From assembly GCA_013816725.1 (NCBI GenBank), contig JACDEA010000183.1, forward strand, positions 1-5,529: 5,529 bases of DNA, read 5' to 3'. Position 1 is the first letter of the stretch, and every line of letters begins with the position of its first letter. The DNA comes from Actinomycetota bacterium. Its GTDB lineage: Bacteria; Actinomycetota; Acidimicrobiia; Acidimicrobiales; JACDEA01. A model generated the notes under the pieces. It had not been told where the DNA came from. It made no database searches and saw only the letters and a program-made list of their open reading frames with translations. The position numbers and the translations under genes are program-made. Of this stretch, positions 5,324 through 5,529 are shown in pieces.

Positions 5324-5529
5324 GTGCCGGTGCTGCTGGCGACGAACGAAGATTTTGCCGAGCACCTGGCGACGATCCGTCACCCGGAGGCGCCGGCGCG
5401 CCTGGCCGCCGTCCTGTCCGCCATCAAGGCCACGGTCAAGGGCGGCGTCGGCAAGCTCCGCGAACGCCCCCAGGGCAAGCACTACAACGAGGGCGAGACG
5501 TGGCCGGCCCTGTCCCGGCCGACGTGGCG
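5324..5529 (+). CDS. Histone deacetylase / acetoin utilisation (AcuC-like) family protein, N-terminal fragment
   Basis: The first 68 codons of a plus-strand gene that continues past the right edge. Third codon positions are almost all G or C through to the edge, so the frame is real and unbroken. The start resembles prokaryotic zinc-dependent deacylases of the arginase/deacetylase fold: L-L-A-T-N-E-D-F (4-11), then E-H-L-A-T-I-R-H-P-E-A-P-A-R-L (13-27). This keeps the family's H-x5-H-P-E-x-P-x-R spacing (H14, H20, P21, E22, P24, R26), although the usual glycines between the two histidines are absent. Residues 35-68, rich in Lys, Arg and Gly and including Q-G-K-H-Y-N-E-G-E-T-W (50-60), do not look like the usual family continuation. 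The zinc ligands lie outside the window. Such enzymes remove acetyl or other acyl groups from lysines or small amines. GTG at 5324 is preferred; an in-frame TTG at 5306 is possible but overlaps the promoter candidate. Confidence 0.6.
   Translation, partial: MPVLLATNEDFAEHLATIRHPEAPARLAAVLSAIKATVKGGVGKLRERPQGKHYNEGETWPALSRPTW

Noticed and set aside
4892..5482. Minus-strand open frame spanning the divergent intergenic region
   Set aside because: It lies out of frame with the acetyltransferase and antisense to the deacetylase-like gene, whose third-position GC bias clearly supports the plus strand.
1..5529. Search for mobile elements, CRISPR repeats, tRNA or rRNA genes and terminators
   Set aside because: No direct repeat array, transposase motif, tRNA-like fold or hairpin followed by a T-run was seen. 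Base composition and codon use look uniform, giving no sign of recent transfer.

Overview
The window is a gene-dense, very GC-rich stretch with strong G/C preference at third codon positions and ATG, GTG and TTG starts. It suggests an actinobacterium, possibly of the Acidimicrobiia type. The best lineage marker is gene order: a secreted DUF6049-type protein directly followed by the lipid II flippase MurJ/MviN, a pairing known from Actinomycetota (Rv3909-Rv3910 in Mycobacterium tuberculosis). The class-level placement is inference, because there is no rRNA or other phylogenetic marker here.

Layout. Five genes lie on the minus strand and read right to left as one tightly packed unit: a GNAT acetyltransferase (5280-4573), a DUF6049-like signal-peptide and membrane-anchored protein (4576-2582), MurJ (2585-1008), a DegV/FakB-type fatty-acid-binding protein (993-151), and the first 45 codons of a Ser/Thr-kinase-like protein running off the left edge (137-1). 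The first two junctions are 4-base stop/start overlaps (TTGA, GTGA). The third is a 14-base gap carrying a clear Shine-Dalgarno sequence, and the fourth is a 13-base gap. On the right, a 43-bp divergent intergenic region separates the operon from a plus-strand gene starting at 5324. Only that gene's first 68 codons are present; it looks like a histone deacetylase/acetoin-utilisation family protein and probably has a leaderless promoter.

How the genes fit together. The core is a cell-envelope module. MurJ flips lipid II, and DUF6049 is a putative extracytoplasmic companion anchored by one C-terminal helix. The kinase-like protein has kept the VAIK lysine but lost every glycine of the nucleotide-binding loop, so it looks like a pseudokinase. 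In M. tuberculosis a pseudokinase domain is fused to the C-terminus of MviN/MurJ. Here MurJ ends right after its last membrane helix, and the pseudokinase-like gene is separate, with a DegV gene between them. This unfused arrangement is the most interesting feature of the window. The kinase frame also has no ATG, GTG or TTG start, which is a second oddity. No mobile elements, CRISPR arrays, RNA genes or significant repeats were seen, and no gene-free stretch exceeds 50 bases.
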